A DNA stretch of 64,000 nucleotides from Rhipidocladum racemiflorum (lineage: Eukaryota > Streptophyta > Magnoliopsida > Poales > Poaceae). Each line of letters begins with the position of its first letter. Positions within the stretch are counted from its first letter, which is position 1. The notes beneath the pieces were generated by a model. It was not told the origin of the DNA and searched no databases. It saw only the letters and a list, made by a program, of their open reading frames with translations. The stretch lies in NCBI GenBank assembly GCA_036346355.1, contig CM070585.1, forward strand, positions 8,757,001-8,821,000. Direction: 5' to 3'. A program made the position numbers and the translations under genes. Of the stretch, positions 1-12,704 are shown piece by piece.

Positions 1-449
1 CCTAGGGAGCCGGATGTATAGCTAGACAATGCAGGTTTGGTTGAGGAACGTTGCTTCTTACTGGATTGGCCAGATTCTGAAGGGTCATATGTGGGCCTCT
101 TGCCCGATGCCTTAGTCTAAAAAGAAGAGAAGAGATTGATCAGTTTTAAGTCAAAAATATGGTGAGTGTTAGTACAAATCTACGTCAGCTAAAATACCTC
201 GCCCATAATGTCAACTATACTCGTGTTAGTATAACCACATGAATTAGCCTCGTTGCTGGAAGTTGAAGTGCTGTAAACAGAATTAGTTGGTGAATAAGAG
301 TCAGACAGTCCAGGGCAGAGATCGGTCACTAATTAGATATTGTTAGCTCTGCCAGAAAGATTGCTGCTGAAATTGTGGCCTACCAATTGATGAAGTCTAG
401 AGAGCATTGGCTGTGAAGGAAGAATCGTGGCAAGCTCTGAAGCTAAAGA

Positions 450-1911
450 TCATCGGTTATACTTAAAATTGTAGCTGCCGAGGAAGCTTTGCGAATCCTT
501 TCCCTTGGGGTAAGCCAACTGAGCAAGAGAAGGTTTGGGATTACTTGCACAAAGCCGAGCTAGCAAGCATATACAGTTGGATGATAAAACTCGTATGAGG
601 GATGGAATGTCCGATTCTTCGCATGCAGGCCAACTGACAATACCTTGGGGAAATAAAGAACTTAAATAGTTCAACTATTTCATCTGTCATGTCTGCACTG
701 TCTGATGCCAAATGAATGAATGATGGATGTCAGAAGTTATCGGCTTCTCTGTATAGAAGAAATCGCTCAATGGAAAGTCTGCCTTGTCCAGCTGATAAAA
801 GAAGGATATAAATTTCTTCACCCCAACAAGACTTAGTTTCATGTACTCCTCACTGCTACACAAGTCGTACTTTTCGCCAAAGGATCGGCTACTCCAGGAT
901 TGGGGATATTGGCCCTCTGATATTTCTTTACTCAGAAAGTCGGTGGTTATGGTGCTGTCAATATCAAATTGTCGGCTGAAGGAGCTGTACAACCAACTCT
1001 GGAGAAACCACAAGGGTCTGCCCACGTTGCCGACTGAGTATTGCCCCTGTCCTATAAACAATCACCTTATGATAATATGCATCATCTGGTAAAAGGCCCC
1101 AAGAAACAATTTGCCCAGCGCTAGCCGACGGCCTTTTACCAGTTGTTCTGCCAGGATTAGGTAAACTTTTGTTGGTCCCAAAGAAGCTCCACAGAACAGA
1201 TCGGTCTAGCCACATGTTTATGAAGGATGCGTGCTCTTTGTTCGACACCGGTCCTGTCCCATTTTCTCATGTAAATACAGACTCCAACCTTCTCCTTTGG
1301 TAGAGATTAGTTTGTACTCTGGATTGGCACTAAAAGTCGATAGTTGATCTCCATCGGGCCTGAGACAGCATAGCATGACTACATCTAATAGGGTTGGGCC
1401 AATGAGACCTGGTTGAAGCATGAAGGCATTAAAGGTGTTCGACCAGAAATAGCAGGCTGTGGCTACATCGACTCGTTGGTTTGAGGGTCGGTTAAGGGTA
1501 GTGGGAAGCATTCTGCTATATCGATTTGCTCCCACAATGGCATTTTCTCAGTAGCTACTCTTATGTACCAGTCTTTCCATCATTTAAGTGCGATCGACCA
1601 GGAACGGAAACTCTTGCTCCATCCTTCTATATTATACTCGGGAGCTAACAGAGGCAATCTAGGAATTTCTTCGCTGATCACTACTATCGGCTCTAGATTA
1701 CCGATTGGGCCTAAGCAATACTGAGAGTCCTTATCAAGTTTAGGGATAAGTACCTAGTTAGGATCCATCGAAGTGAGCCAACAAAGGAGGAAGATTGTGA
1801 AGGTTGGAGGAAGGATGCTCGAAGCCGATTGCAGAGAAGATGAGAGCAAGTGCGCGTGAAAATGACGGATGGGTAAGCCTCGTATTTATAAGGGGGTGGA
1901 TCCTGTGGCAA
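450..1911 (-). pseudogene. Antisense plant-mobile-domain (PMD) ORF, decayed
   Basis: On the minus strand several overlapping frames give consecutive pieces of one protein. At 1535-1218 the segment reads ACYFWSNTFNAF then GPTLLDVVMLCCLRPDGD, the hallmark of plant mobile domain (aminotransferase-like) proteins, where a PTLxDVxxLxGLxxDG core is typical. It is closely paralleled at 57983-58492 (CYFWSDSFNAF, GPTLLDMAELCRLRHDGD). Further C-terminal pieces follow at 1248-964 (FINMWLDRSVL) and 1061-687 (EEYMKLSLVGVKKF). Frame changes and stops separate the pieces; some may be introns and others decay. PMD proteins occur both as host genes and inside transposons. Lying antisense between pol and the 3' LTR, this copy belongs to the retroelement and is not a host gene. 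Confidence 0.7.
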
Positions 1912-2222
1912 AGGCGTGTAATTCTCAATAACTTTTTGCTACGGTTAATGCGAAGGGGTGTACGGTCTTATGGTTACGCGGGAAAATAACTGCAACTGGC
2001 ACAAAAATCATTGAACAAATGGAACAGTCGGATCGTGGTAATAGTTGGTATTTTTTATTTAAGCCGATAACAACGATTTTTGCAGGATTCACAAAATTGA
2101 TGGTAGCAACAGTTATTATGAGATACTATAGAAAGACATTAATATTTGCATTAATCATTGAAAATCAGTTACATTATCGGCTAGATGTCTATAGTAAGAG
2201 GAGAATACTAAGGAAGGGAAGT

Positions 2223-2990
2223 TTAGGTTACATTGCAGTTGTATGGAGAACAATAGAAAAAAAGAAAGAAAAGAAATTTAAAAAAGCCAAGGGCGCTTCC
2301 CTCCAGGCATGCTGATGACGATGGCGCCGCCACCGCTGTTGCTGTTGCTGGAGCTTGATGACTCCTGGAGGGCAGTGTCGGTAGCAGGGCCTTGTTGAGG
2401 CACTGGATCATCGTCGGAGTTGACGATGATGGCCGCCATCCCAGCAACAGCGGCGGCGCTGCCAACTAACTCTGCTACTGCCTCTTCCGTGGCATTAGCT
2501 GGGGGGAAGGTCAGCAGCATCACCCTCAGGGGCAGCGGCTGCATCCTCTACAGGGGCGGCAGCTGCGTCGGCTTGTAGCTCCTCTTGGAGCGCGGGGGCG
2601 ATAGCTTCGTCATCGGCTACCTCCTCCTCCGCGCGCACTTCAACTGACAGCTCCTTTTGAAGGGCAGCAGCGATGGCTGAGTCATCGTCTTCAGTTGACT
2701 AGGACAGAGGAGAGTAATCAGAGATGGAGGAGTAGGACGACTAAAACATGATGATTTGGAGGATGGAAGTTTACTGCAGAATTGAGTAGTAAACTGATAA
2801 ATTACCTGGTATTTATAGGGTGAATCAGGTAAATGAAGCGCCATCATCGGGAGACAAAGCGCCTCCTGTATAAAAGTGCGAAGGAAGACGAGACGATTCT
2901 GTGTGTGAACGATTGAAGAATTAATGAGTGCAGTGTTCCGAAGCAATGGCCTCGAAAAATGGGTAGTTGCGACGGCTTCCAAGATGGAAG
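2223..2990 (-). pseudogene. Ala/Glu-rich start of the antisense ORF
   Basis: Upstream of the PMD pieces on the minus strand is a GC-richer block. Its best frame gives an acidic, alanine- and glutamate-rich stretch (roughly 2710-2480, with motifs such as AEEEVADDEA and ALQEELQADA), followed by a serine/asparagine run and then AIVISMPGGKRP near 2330-2300. The composition is unlike the flanking AT-rich DNA and looks like a disordered N-terminal extension of the PMD protein. It could instead be a separate small exon. No start codon can be fixed with confidence, and the frame is interrupted more than once. Confidence 0.4.
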
Positions 2991-3097
2991 GTGAAGTGAT
3001 AGGGTGATGTCATGATGAGGGAACCATGGTTGAAAAAATCAGTGCGAAATAAAAATTTAGGGCAAGTTTAAACATATCTCCAGAATTAGGAGGCATA

Positions 3098-3844
3098 TGT
3101 TGACACCCAAATTTGGTATGTGACCGATTTTGTTAGAGTTGGTTGTAATAATTTTGGTAAAAGATGAATTGTAATCAGTGACCAATACATTATCGGCAGG
3201 TTGTAACTGATCAGAGTCATGGACCGATACATCGTAGCTGATGTTGGCTCCGTATGGAATATACCAAGGGAAATCGAGTCCAATACCGGCAATTCAAGAG
3301 ATTGAGAAGTATACGATCGGGCTTGGTATGGCAAGAAAAGATTGGGGCCAACACAGGCGGTTGGAGACCGAGAGCGATACGGTCGGAGCTCAAGACTATA
3401 AAAGAAGATGACAAGCAATATTGAACACAACAACCAATCAACCAACACAACTCGTTTTACTTTTACTTTACTTTTCGTCGCATAGAAGTAGTCCTTAGTT
3501 CTGTAATCTTTCCTTTTGTAATTCGTTTTTTATCAATGAAGTTGCGTATCGCCGATTCTTAATCATCATCGACTTACGCCAAACCAGGTCTACTTCTTCT
3601 TCGATCTTGTTGCGGTCACCTTTTTGGAAAGAACGATATTTACCTTTATCTAATCAACTCTGCCAGGTTGATTAGATTTATCGGTTACTGTAGTCTATAT
3701 CGACTTAAACGAGCCGATAAGGACTAATCGTCAACGAAACTTTAGATCGGTTTTATAACCGATTTACTGACATTATCCTTTTACTGATTGTAGGATCAAA
3801 TCGGCTGGCACGCACGCACCCCGAAATTAAACCCGGTGTTTACA
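3098..3844 (+). repeat. 3' LTR of the partial retrotransposon
   Basis: The repeat starts TGTTGACACC directly after a purine tract and ends GGTGTTTACA, giving the TG...CA ends of an LTR and a length of 747 bp. It contains a TATAAAAG box at 3397-3404 and a T-rich region with TTGTAATTCG near 3515, plausible as promoter and polyadenylation zones. The 5' partner lies outside the window, so neither age nor target duplication can be read. Confidence 0.7.
3397..3404 (+). promoter_or_regulatory. TATA box in LTR
   Basis: TATAAAAG about 300 bp into the LTR, at a position comparable to the TATAAAAG in the LTRs at 36056 and 58778. It probably marks the start of the R region of the element transcript. Confidence 0.5.
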
Positions 3845-5040
3845 TGTGTTGGTTGTGATCAATCCGTCATCAAGTTTTTGACGTCAATAGTGTTTTTAAA
3901 TATTATAATTTTATTAGATTTTATAAATATATTGTAATAAAAGTTAGTGATTAAATTTGTATTTTTGAAGATTATATATCGTAACTATTTGTGACGGAGT
4001 AATATTTTTCCCGATAGAGTTGTAGTGAGAATCTTGTTTTGTTTGTATGCGAATTATTGGTTCAACGTGCTACTACTGTCTTTCAACTAAAGGCTCAGGG
4101 GCACGTCACAAAAGAACCAAACCTTTAGGGCACTTTTTATCTGATCGTTGGAAAGCTGAAAACATGACAATATTTACCTCTAGTAAAATTTTCATAGTTT
4201 ACTACAGTAACAGTAAATCTGATGCCACGAAAGAAATGTGACAAACGTCATTCTTTACGTGTACTAGTAAAGTGCCCGTGCGTTGTAACGGATCCCAAAT
4301 AGATGACGACACCACAAATTCTAAACTCTTAAAAACAAAAAAACGAGAATTTAAAACTTGAACTATCATTTATTTGAGATCCGTTACTGAAAAATCACTG
4401 AATAAGGGAATACAATAATATGCAAATAAAGCTAGACAAACAAAGAAATAGTTCTGAAATTCTCACTCCATCGGCCTTGGGCCCATCTTGCTCGCCAAGA
4501 ACGACCTGGCAGACTCACCATCACCACCAACTCATTCTTATAATAGTTAAGATAAGATGTTGATTGAAGTTTACAAAGTTCTACTCGGTCTCACCGTTCC
4601 GTAGGGAAAAGCAGGCACTGTAATTAAACTTCTTTCTGATTTATGTTTAAGCAATCAATTTCATTCTAAACACCTGCTCTTAGCACCATATTATCATACT
4701 TTAATTAGACTAGCATATAATACTTGTTGGTCTAAATTATAGTATTTTTAGGTTAACTCTTTTAAATGAAATGATCGAAAACAAGATTAATCTTTTTAAA
4801 CGAAGTGACGACGAAAATCCAAATGAGATCTACGCATGCATGCTGGCCCTGTGGATAGGCTGAACTAATAGCGAATTTTGCATGGCAGATGTTACATATT
4901 GTTATCCCATAAGCAAATATATCCCAATGTTCCCAGACAAAACAATATCTCCTTTTTTTACAATTAATCTTGAACCAATGTATGTATATGTATAATAACT
5001 TCTATTATATGGGAAGGAATCCCTGGGAGGCCAGTTATGC
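3845..5040. other. AT-rich intergenic DNA
   Basis: No credible coding sequence. Around 4262-4290 is a GTAAAGTGCCCGTGCGTTG motif of a kind common at the edges of grass transposons; I could not find its partner end. Confidence 0.4.
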
Positions 5041-5049
5041 TATGTAAAC

Positions 5050-5470
5050 ATATTTGTGAATAAGTCCTCCGTAAATTTTGAAATTACATTTAGGTTCTCA
5101 CAACAGCTTTTTTGTAAAAAAAATCTTGTAATTTTGCAAATTCACGGACGGATCCTTCACCTCTTTTGCAAAAAAATGAATTTATGTTTAGGTCCTCGCA
5201 CTGAATCTTTTGCAAAAAAAGACCACGTAGTTCCGCAAATCACTCCGATGGGTCCTCCATCAGTTTTTAATTGTCTTTTTTTGTAAAAAAAACTCTGCAG
5301 TTCTGCAAATTAGCCAACAGTCCTCCACCTGTTTTTCGCAAAAAAAAAAAAAAAAAAATTGCGTTTAGGTCCTCGCACCCGCTCTTATTTAAAAAAGATC
5401 CCGTAGTTCCACAAATTTACCGACAGATCCTCCATCGTTTTTTTTACAAAGAGGACTAGTGATCCCTCAA
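5050..5470. repeat. Degenerate tandem repeat, units about 70-105 bp
   Basis: Four to five diverged units share the order: GGTCCTC(G/C)CAC or TCCTCCA(T/C)C, then TTTTTTGCAAAAAA, then GTAGTTCCGCAAAT. Short open frames in both directions arise from the repeat and are not genes. A looser relative is seen at about 30940-31080. Confidence 0.6.
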
Positions 5471-7180
5471 ATTCGTCGATGACTCCTAGCCACCGCACTT
5501 TTAAACCCCAGCAAACCGAAATTACGATGAGATCTTCATACTGTTTTTTTTTTAAATAACTATCTGACTAAATTTCGTCACTGCCTGGCTAGTTATAGTA
5601 ATGCTGAAAGCAGCCGTTACTAACGACCATTACATACTGATACTAGAGCAAACAAAAACAGCGAAGTTGCATGGTTCCCTTCCAAGGTCCAGCAGCATTC
5701 TTGCACAAGCAGCCAATGCGTTCTCATGCAAATCAGCTTTGGTAATATCAATCACAGGTTCAGTCCCAGCACCTAGAAAGTTGGTAATGGTTAATGATAA
5801 AGGAGGCATTTATTATAGAAATAATTGATGATTTACTCTCACTTATTTGTATCATTGATCATTTGCCTCGTGATATCTCATTGACGGGTCAGGAAGCCCC
5901 ATGTTAGTAAAACATATGAAATAAATAATCAATTACACCAATTAAAATAGGACAAATCATCAATTCTTTTGTCCCCTTTCCTCCTTTCCTTCGTGGCTCC
6001 ATCTTCTTTTGTCCCCTTGGCAGAATCGAAACTAACACAAAGCAACACTGTACAAATCCATATCATGATAGTGCATGATTGCATGGTCCCCATTGTGGCT
6101 GTAGCATCTTCTGAAAATTCGAGGGGGTAGTCCCATCTGCAGGATTATCTGTATTCTGCACTGACAATCTCTGAACTTCACTCAAGCTTCCATGTAGAGA
6201 ACTTCAAGAATTACCTTAGGTCCTGATCCCTACCATAACAAAGTCTTGATGTTAAGAGCAAAGCATGCATGGAATTTGTTGTGCATAAAAGATGTCTAAT
6301 TCTACAGTCCATATGGAAGTTGAAGTAGCAGCAGGAAGAATATTCAGAGGTAAAGCATGTGAAATTGATAAGCACCAGATTATTAAAAATATAGGAGCAA
6401 CGGATGACAGTATCTGAGCCTCCGAGGCATTTCTGTTATCATATTTAGTATCAATTTTTTCAGTAGCAAACAATTCATGTATGAATGATATCAATGTGAA
6501 GGATAAGGGTAGCATACCATAGGTTAGTCTGAAATGTCATATGGAATACTAATGATTATTCATTTATGGAGAGGTTAAAGAGATTCGAGGCAATTTACAA
6601 GCTCAAGGACAATGCTGCGCTGTTCAGGCCAAACTGTGACCTCAACAGGAGGTGACTGGACCACTTGCATCTTTTTGTGCCGGGAAGAAGATCAGAAAAG
6701 GAAGCCTTCTCTTGGATTCCCTGAGCCCATTCCTATTGCTCTAACCATAAGCTATGGCAATTCCAAATAATCTCTGAATAATTAGATCCTATACAATATG
6801 AATAAGTGTCTGACCCATGGAATATGTTACAGAAAGTTCAATAATTCTGGAAAATTGGATGAATTATCTGTGATTATAAAAGCTACCGCTACATCAAATT
6901 AGGCGAGATAATTTTGAACAAACCGCAAGCATCATCGACACACGAAAAATAAATGCAATTGCTTTACAGGATGATACTGAGAAGGGGGCATTGTTAATTT
7001 CATCATTTATATTATTATGCCTGATGCAACAGAAAAAGCATAGTATAGATGCTACAGCAATATTGACTTTATTAATAACAGAGCGTAAAAATTACGGGAA
7101 AATTCATCACTAAAAGATTCCATGCACCGCAGTCCGCAGGAATCAGAATTCAACTTACTCAGCTGTGGAATTACATGATA
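5471..7180. other. Intergenic DNA and 3' flank of the remorin gene
   Basis: AT-rich with no recognisable coding sequence. The part nearest 7181 presumably holds the 3' UTR and polyadenylation site of the minus-strand remorin gene. The segment 6590-6760 is less AT-rich but has no convincing frame. Confidence 0.4.
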
Positions 7181-10100
7181 CTAGAAAGCATGGCAAGTGA
7201 AGCAACCACTTAGAGAACTGATCTGGCCATTCTTGGTAAGGTGCGATGTCTTTTTGGCCTTCCTGGAAAATTGTTCATCTTGGCTTGTTGTTACTGCATC
7301 ACGCATCACCTGTGCTTTTCTTTGAGCAGACCTGAGGGTGTTCAAAATCTTGTCCAGAGAAGATGATCTTTTCTTCTCGAGTTTCATCTGAGATAATAGA
7401 AGTATGGATGCAATGGAAGGTCAATTAGACAGAACAAGAAAAGAGTGAAGCATCATACAGCAAATAATACAAACATCAATTATGAGCATCAAGGATAGAC
7501 ATACAAATATAAACTCTTCAACCGAAAAAATGACATTCAGAAAAGGGATCTACATAAGGAGGCAGCATATGATTTGCATTTAACAATTAGAAATAAAGTG
7601 AAGAACATACCACTAACTTTTGAATTGCTGCCTCAGCTTTGGCCTTTTGAAGATTCTCCCAAGCAGTAATTTTTGCTTCCTCTCTCTCAATCCTTTTGAC
7701 ATTGTGCAGAGTGATCAGCATTTCATGGTTTGATGGCATAAATGTACATTGCAAATTCTTTGGTGTCAATAAACGACTTTGATAGTTTGCATATTATAAA
7801 TAGGTAAGCAGGAAATGTTGCAATCTTTTGGAATTAAGCTTCAAGTATTACTTTAGTAAGTGATTATGCCTGAAGAGAATTCTCACGAAACAGCGATTTC
7901 AACGTAAGAACAAGAATAAGTTTTAGTCACTTACTTTGATATGCACTTTGCTTCTGTTAATTCCCAGGAAGAAGATTTAGAGTCCACCTTCTTTTTCTTC
8001 CACTCTATAATGTCCGTTGAATTCTTGTTAGAGGCTCGTGTTACATGTTTCTTGGACCATCTGGTAAGAGTCACTCTGTCATCCATCTGCACATCCCTGA
8101 TTTCAACATCAGAGAAACAGCTTTCCCTCTCTTTGACATGTTGCATTAATAGTGAACGGACAAATGGAGGCCTGACGCTGGGTGAAGAGGACCTACTTAG
8201 CTCTGGGCTAGTTTGAGTTGCAACATCCTTCCTCAAAATTATAGGGGTAATAATGGAGGCTGAGTCTTCTGTGATTTCAATCTGTTCATCTGAACAAAAC
8301 CGAACAAAAAGGTACTGAATATACTGAATTTAATCGCATACAGCTGTCTTAAAAAAAATCGCATACAGTATAAGATTAACTTTCTATGATGTTCTGCTAA
8401 AAGCCTAAAAAAATGCCAGGGTCAAATCAATTATCAAGATACTAAATGCCAAAAACTATTGTTTATAGTTGCAACTCATGAGGAACTTCACAATATTGAC
8501 GATGCTTCAATAAACAGAGAGGATACCTCAAATAAAGTGTTGTCGTCTGCACATTTATAGACCATAATTCAACACTGAGAAATAGGCTAACAATGGATGG
8601 ATAGCAATTGTGGATCTGAACATGACAATACCTTGTATAGATTCTTGGGTACTAGGCAATGAAGCAGATGACTCGATTGCAGTATCTAATCGTCGGCGAA
8701 CTCTGGTAGATTGAATAGCATGGGACCCACCATTTGCTAGACAAGACCTGCCTCCAACACCAATACCGAATTCGTCACCAGCTGTTCCGCTCATATACCT
8801 CCCAACGTTATTTTTTCTCCCACAATAATCTTCCGGCATCAGTACTCCCGCCAAGAAAGGTGAATTTGCTGTTAAATGTCCAACTCTACCATTGTCAAGC
8901 AATGACACAGATGAAGAAACAGATGAATACTGTCGACCAAGTCTTCCAGGAGGTCCCAGAGGACCACTTTTGGACTTTGGCCGCCTAGCATGTGGGAATG
9001 AGGTCCTTCCGAGCGCATCACCGGAATTCGGACTGAAGATCCACCTCTCTGCATCTTCCCATTTCGAGGGCAATGTCCTCCCATTGTTGAAAGGAAATGC
9101 CATGCTGCTGCCTGGGTACCTCCTATTACCCTTAGAAGGAAGGGGCACTCTCTCAGAGCTCCACCCTTTTTGGTAACCCAATACTGATGAACGGTGCCGC
9201 GGATAGCTTGGTGTACTGGGACTAGGAAACACGTCTGATCTGATGTGTGATGACACAAGCCCCTTGTTCATCAACCCCACACCTCCAACCACAAATCCTG
9301 GAGAAAGAGGAGTTCCATTGAACCCAGGGCTACCAAAGTCGAGTGAGGCTGGCCGCTGCTTCAACCCCTTCCTACCATGCAGAAGAACAGCCTCGGACCG
9401 ACATCGTCGCTGGTTCAGGCATTCTGCTAAACAACACACAAGCATACAAAATTGACAACCTCGTACCATCTAATCCATTGAAGAATTCAAAATTTGTACC
9501 TCGGGTGACACTGGCACGGCCTGCCGGATTCTCGGCCAGTTCTTGCACTTGTGCCCACTCTTCCTGCACCCCACACACCACCTCCTCCCCCTCCTGCTCG
9601 TCGTGTGGCTCCGTGAAGACTGCAGAAGCTTCAGACGACACAAACTCCTTTTATAGGGCCGTGAAGTCGCGCTCCAACCGAGCAAGAACACTAGTAAGAA
9701 TACAAAAACTGTGAGCTGTGTGCAAAATTATGCTCACCATTGGAGGATGAAGTGGCCAGCCCCCCGTCTGTCTCCAGATCTGTGTCCGGGTCGCCATCTG
9801 AGCGCACGAACCCGGCCAAAGGCTGCAGCCAACCATCACCGTAGCCTCACTGATTAAAAGTTTTATCCCAAAAGGAGAACAAAAGCCGAAGACTGAAGAG
9901 AATCCAAGGATGCCCCATTTTCTCATGTCAAGAAAATGCACCCTCCTCCTCTCTTGCTATGAATCCAAGATGGCGATGATGATGCCTATCACCAAATCTC
10001 AAAAGTCTCGGCACCTCCCTCTTTGTCTCGATTACTAGATTTACCAATGAGAGTTTCGCTATTAATCTCTAGTTTCCTACTACTACTGTTGTCTTATCCT

Positions 10101-10635
10101 GTTGTTTCTTGCTTGTACCATCGCATCAAACAAAGTGGATTCCGCTTTCTGGAAAGGTTGCGGTCACCTGAGACCAGTGATGGGCTACCTAGATCTGCAT
10201 GGCACCGTGCCACCACCTCGCGAAGTACTAAAAGATTGCCATTTCTAATCATATCTAAGAGCTCAAAGTTCTATCTTTTCCTCCCCGAATGTGATTACCA
10301 GCTCGAAGTTACTCAACTTTTTTTCTCCCTGATGGAGCAAGATGCATCGTTTTGACACCAAGAAACCCAAGACTATTCTAAAAGAAATCAACAGAAAGAA
10401 CAAAGAAGCTTAGCAACGCAGGAGCAAGACCAACCGAGTCGCAGCCGAAGGAGCCGCAGACGCTGCTCCCGCCGCCCGTCGAGCTCACCGGGCAGCCGTC
10501 GTCCGCCTCCTCTCCCCACCGCCGCCGCCTCCGCCGCATTGGCCTCGCCGACGCCGACACCACTGCCTCCTCCTCCTCCTCAACCACCACCACTACGCCG
10601 CGAAAACCCAATCCGCCATCACCACCACCCCGCAT
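7181..10635 (-). CDS. Long remorin family protein, seven exons
   Basis: Remorins are plant-specific proteins of plasma-membrane nanodomains that scaffold signalling and pathogen responses through a C-terminal coiled-coil anchor. On the minus strand the exons are about 10635-10431, 9845-9738, 9619-9500, 9426-8632, 8289-7935, 7692-7611 and 7387-7181. From exon 2 onward all junctions are GT-AG with matching phases, giving one open frame of about 620 residues. Exon 4 has KGLKQRPASLDFGSPG and LPSKWEDAERWIFSP (9073-9029), typical of long remorins. Exon 5 has RKDVATQTSPELSRSSSPS. The Remorin_C helix spans the exon 5/6 junction (WELTEAKCISK, then IEREEAKITAWENLQKAKAE). The last exon ends GSLSGCFTCHAF, a cysteine-rich tail typical of the family and probably S-acylated. 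Uncertain: the exon 1/2 junction. Exon 1 could also end at 10489 (GTGAGC) and exon 2 could start at the CAG before CCTTTG. No decay is seen. Confidence 0.88.
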
Positions 10636-10639
10636 TTTT

Positions 10640-12290
10640 TTTCTCCAGGACGGGGATCTTTACCCGTCTTGTCAGTGAGTGAATTGGCTTCCCTCAATCG
10701 GCGTCCACTAAAAGCGGCGGGTTTGGAAGCGGGACTGATGAGGAGTTGGCGTTTAATAGACGTGGAGGAATGGATTGGGACGTGGAGGCAGGCAGGGTGG
10801 TGGCGCGTCGTACAGCATCGCGAGGAGAGAGACTGGCGCGAGGTGAGGGTGAGTGAGTTGCTGCCTGCTGAGCTCAAGAACGTGCGGCGACGGTGAAATT
10901 ATCGCGAATTCGCGATGGTCGCCGGATTAAATTTCGCTTGGATCGGCGCTTCCGTCCATGATGGTGTGGCGCCGGTTCTATATGTTTCTTCTGCGGCGAA
11001 GTTGTTGGCTTGGGCTTGCGGCGTAGGGGGCACTCACCGACCAGCCTGTACCAGTTAACCAAACTCTAAGACTGAATCACGTCTTTACGAGCCCTGAACA
11101 GTGCAGCCTGCATTCGATTTGGGTCTTTATATTGGATCGATTTCCAACCAAGATCTGAACTCTCCTTCGCATATAGCACGCGTGAGAACTCTAATCCTCT
11201 TGGTTTGGAAAAAATATCCTTACTGCTCAGCCCTCAAGCGAGTTTGCACTTCACTACTTGTTACGCTAAGTACGAAATGTTAGGGACCGTCCCTCCTACA
11301 AAGGCACCGTCCGTCTGAAACGCACCAACTTTTCAGATTTTTTTTTTGTTTACGAAAATTGAAATGTATCGATAAAATTATTGCGTTCCATGCAGGCCAT
11401 AACATGTAGTAATTCACTTGAGGTTGTATGTCAATGCCTGTGAGTCACGATTCTGTAAAAAAAAAAAAACGTTGTGCGCGAGAATTTTCACGTCGAGGTA
11501 TATGGGCTGGGGATTTGATAAACATCATCTAGATATTTTGTTTGCTGAAATCATCCGAATTAGGAAGCATTAGATCATTATTGAGATTCGAGAGTATCGA
11601 TTACATCCGATTCTATTATTTAATCTAACGGTTGGATTTTTAATCCCACAGTCCTAAATTTGAATGTTATTTAAGACAAAAACATCAAGATATCTGTACA
11701 CTCTAAGAGCTGTGCTTGCACAGTTCGGGTATAGTGTAGACGCGCGCACGAGGCTACAGCATTTGAGTTTCGGTGATGATAACACCACCAGGTCCGATGG
11801 TCCTTCACAGCGAGCACAGGCTCAAGCGCTTAACCACCGTGCCTAACTCAGCACAAGAGGTTAGCAAGAAGATACTTCCCCACAATAAACAACGGCCGGC
11901 CGACGGCGTCCCGAGGAGTAAAAAAGCTCGGTGCATGCGCAGGCAGCAAGACGACGAAGGCCATACATGCGGTGGAACCGTGGAAGTAATCGACGATGGA
12001 TTCAGGTGCGCGCGGTCCCCTCGCCTCCCTGGCTGCAGCTGGAACGACGGCAACCCCTCCGTGCAGCTGGTGCGGTGCGGTGCGCGCGCTTGCCTAACTG
12101 CGTGTGCGCAGGGCTCCATGTCTGCCGATCTAACAACGGCGCGCGCGCATGGACGGTGCAGCGTTGAGGTTTCTGGTGGCCGGCCGGCGGAACGGAGCAC
12201 CGGCAGGTTGAAGGTGTGTAGCACTGTTTAGCGTGTCAACGGCTGCCGGCAGATGCCGTATTGTTGTGTTGATACGGTTCATTGAACATA
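10640..12290. other. Remorin upstream region and intergenic DNA
   Basis: The GC-rich part up to about 11060 is the presumed minus-strand promoter and 5' leader of the remorin gene. A second GC-rich patch at 11890-12230 carries an open frame of 152 codons on the plus strand and one of 139 codons on the minus strand. Neither has a recognisable domain, so I do not call a gene. Confidence 0.35.
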
Positions 12291-12291
12291 C

Positions 12292-12539
12292 CCTAGAACT
12301 TAGAATTATTTTTTATGTATTTGGCTTCTCTTCTTTCGTTTTTTATGTTTCTAGCCCCATATCTGTTGGTATATGATCCAAATTTAAAATATCAATCTTG
12401 ATGGAGCGTAGTGAAGATTCGTCGTCGGGAGGTTTGGGCCGAAACCTATATTTGCAAATGTATAGATAAATAGGCTAGAAACGAAAAAAAAAACAAAACT
12501 ACAGAAGTCAAATACATCAAAAATTCTATAACTTATAGA
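12292..12539. mobile_element. MITE with about 40-bp imperfect terminal inverted repeats
   Basis: The left end (from CTAGAACTTAGAATT, through ATGTATTTGGCTTCTC) is the imperfect reverse complement of the right end (GAAGTCAAATACAT to TTCTATAACTTATAG). The inner segment TTTCTAGCC... is also mirrored (GGCTAGAAA). No coding capacity. Superfamily not assigned. Confidence 0.6.
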
Positions 12540-12704
12540 TATATCAAATACCATAGGCGTCGATCAATCTTTCGTTGGTAGGAGTAGGAAGCGGGAACGT
12601 TCCTAACATAGTAACATGTGTACAAGCTCACATAGTCACATGGGAGTAAGGTTGCACGCTCCAAGTCTGTACGACAGCTAATAATACTAGGCCTGTAAGC
12701 GCGG

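Larger units (their letters stand above)
1..3844 (+). mobile_element. Partial Ty3/gypsy LTR retrotransposon, 3' end only
   Basis: The window opens inside an LTR element whose 5' part lies to the left. What is visible is a long non-pol region with PMD-type coding on the opposite strand (about 450-2990), a purine-rich tract ending GGAGGCATA at 3088-3097, and a 3' LTR starting TG at 3098 and ending ACA at 3844. The same order (antisense PMD ORF, purine tract ending in GGGGGCATA, LTR starting TGTTTG) occurs in the complete element at 36056-59396, and both are rich in the words ATCGGC and GCCGAT. The two are therefore related families, probably both of the Tat lineage, although their LTRs are only distantly similar. 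No integrase or reverse transcriptase is visible in this part. The first 450 bases show nothing recognisable. Confidence 0.75.

Noticed and set aside
8734..9258. Open frames on the plus strand and in another minus frame across remorin exon 4
   Set aside because: Shadows of the real exon; they lack the remorin motifs and continuity across splice sites.
10669..10896. Open frame on the plus strand opposite the remorin upstream region
   Set aside because: GC-rich composition keeps several frames open; no domain, and it overlaps the probable promoter and leader of the remorin gene.
11773..12231. 152-codon plus-strand frame (and 139 codons on the minus strand)
   Set aside because: Both strands open in the same GC-rich patch, no family resemblance, no splice or UTR context.
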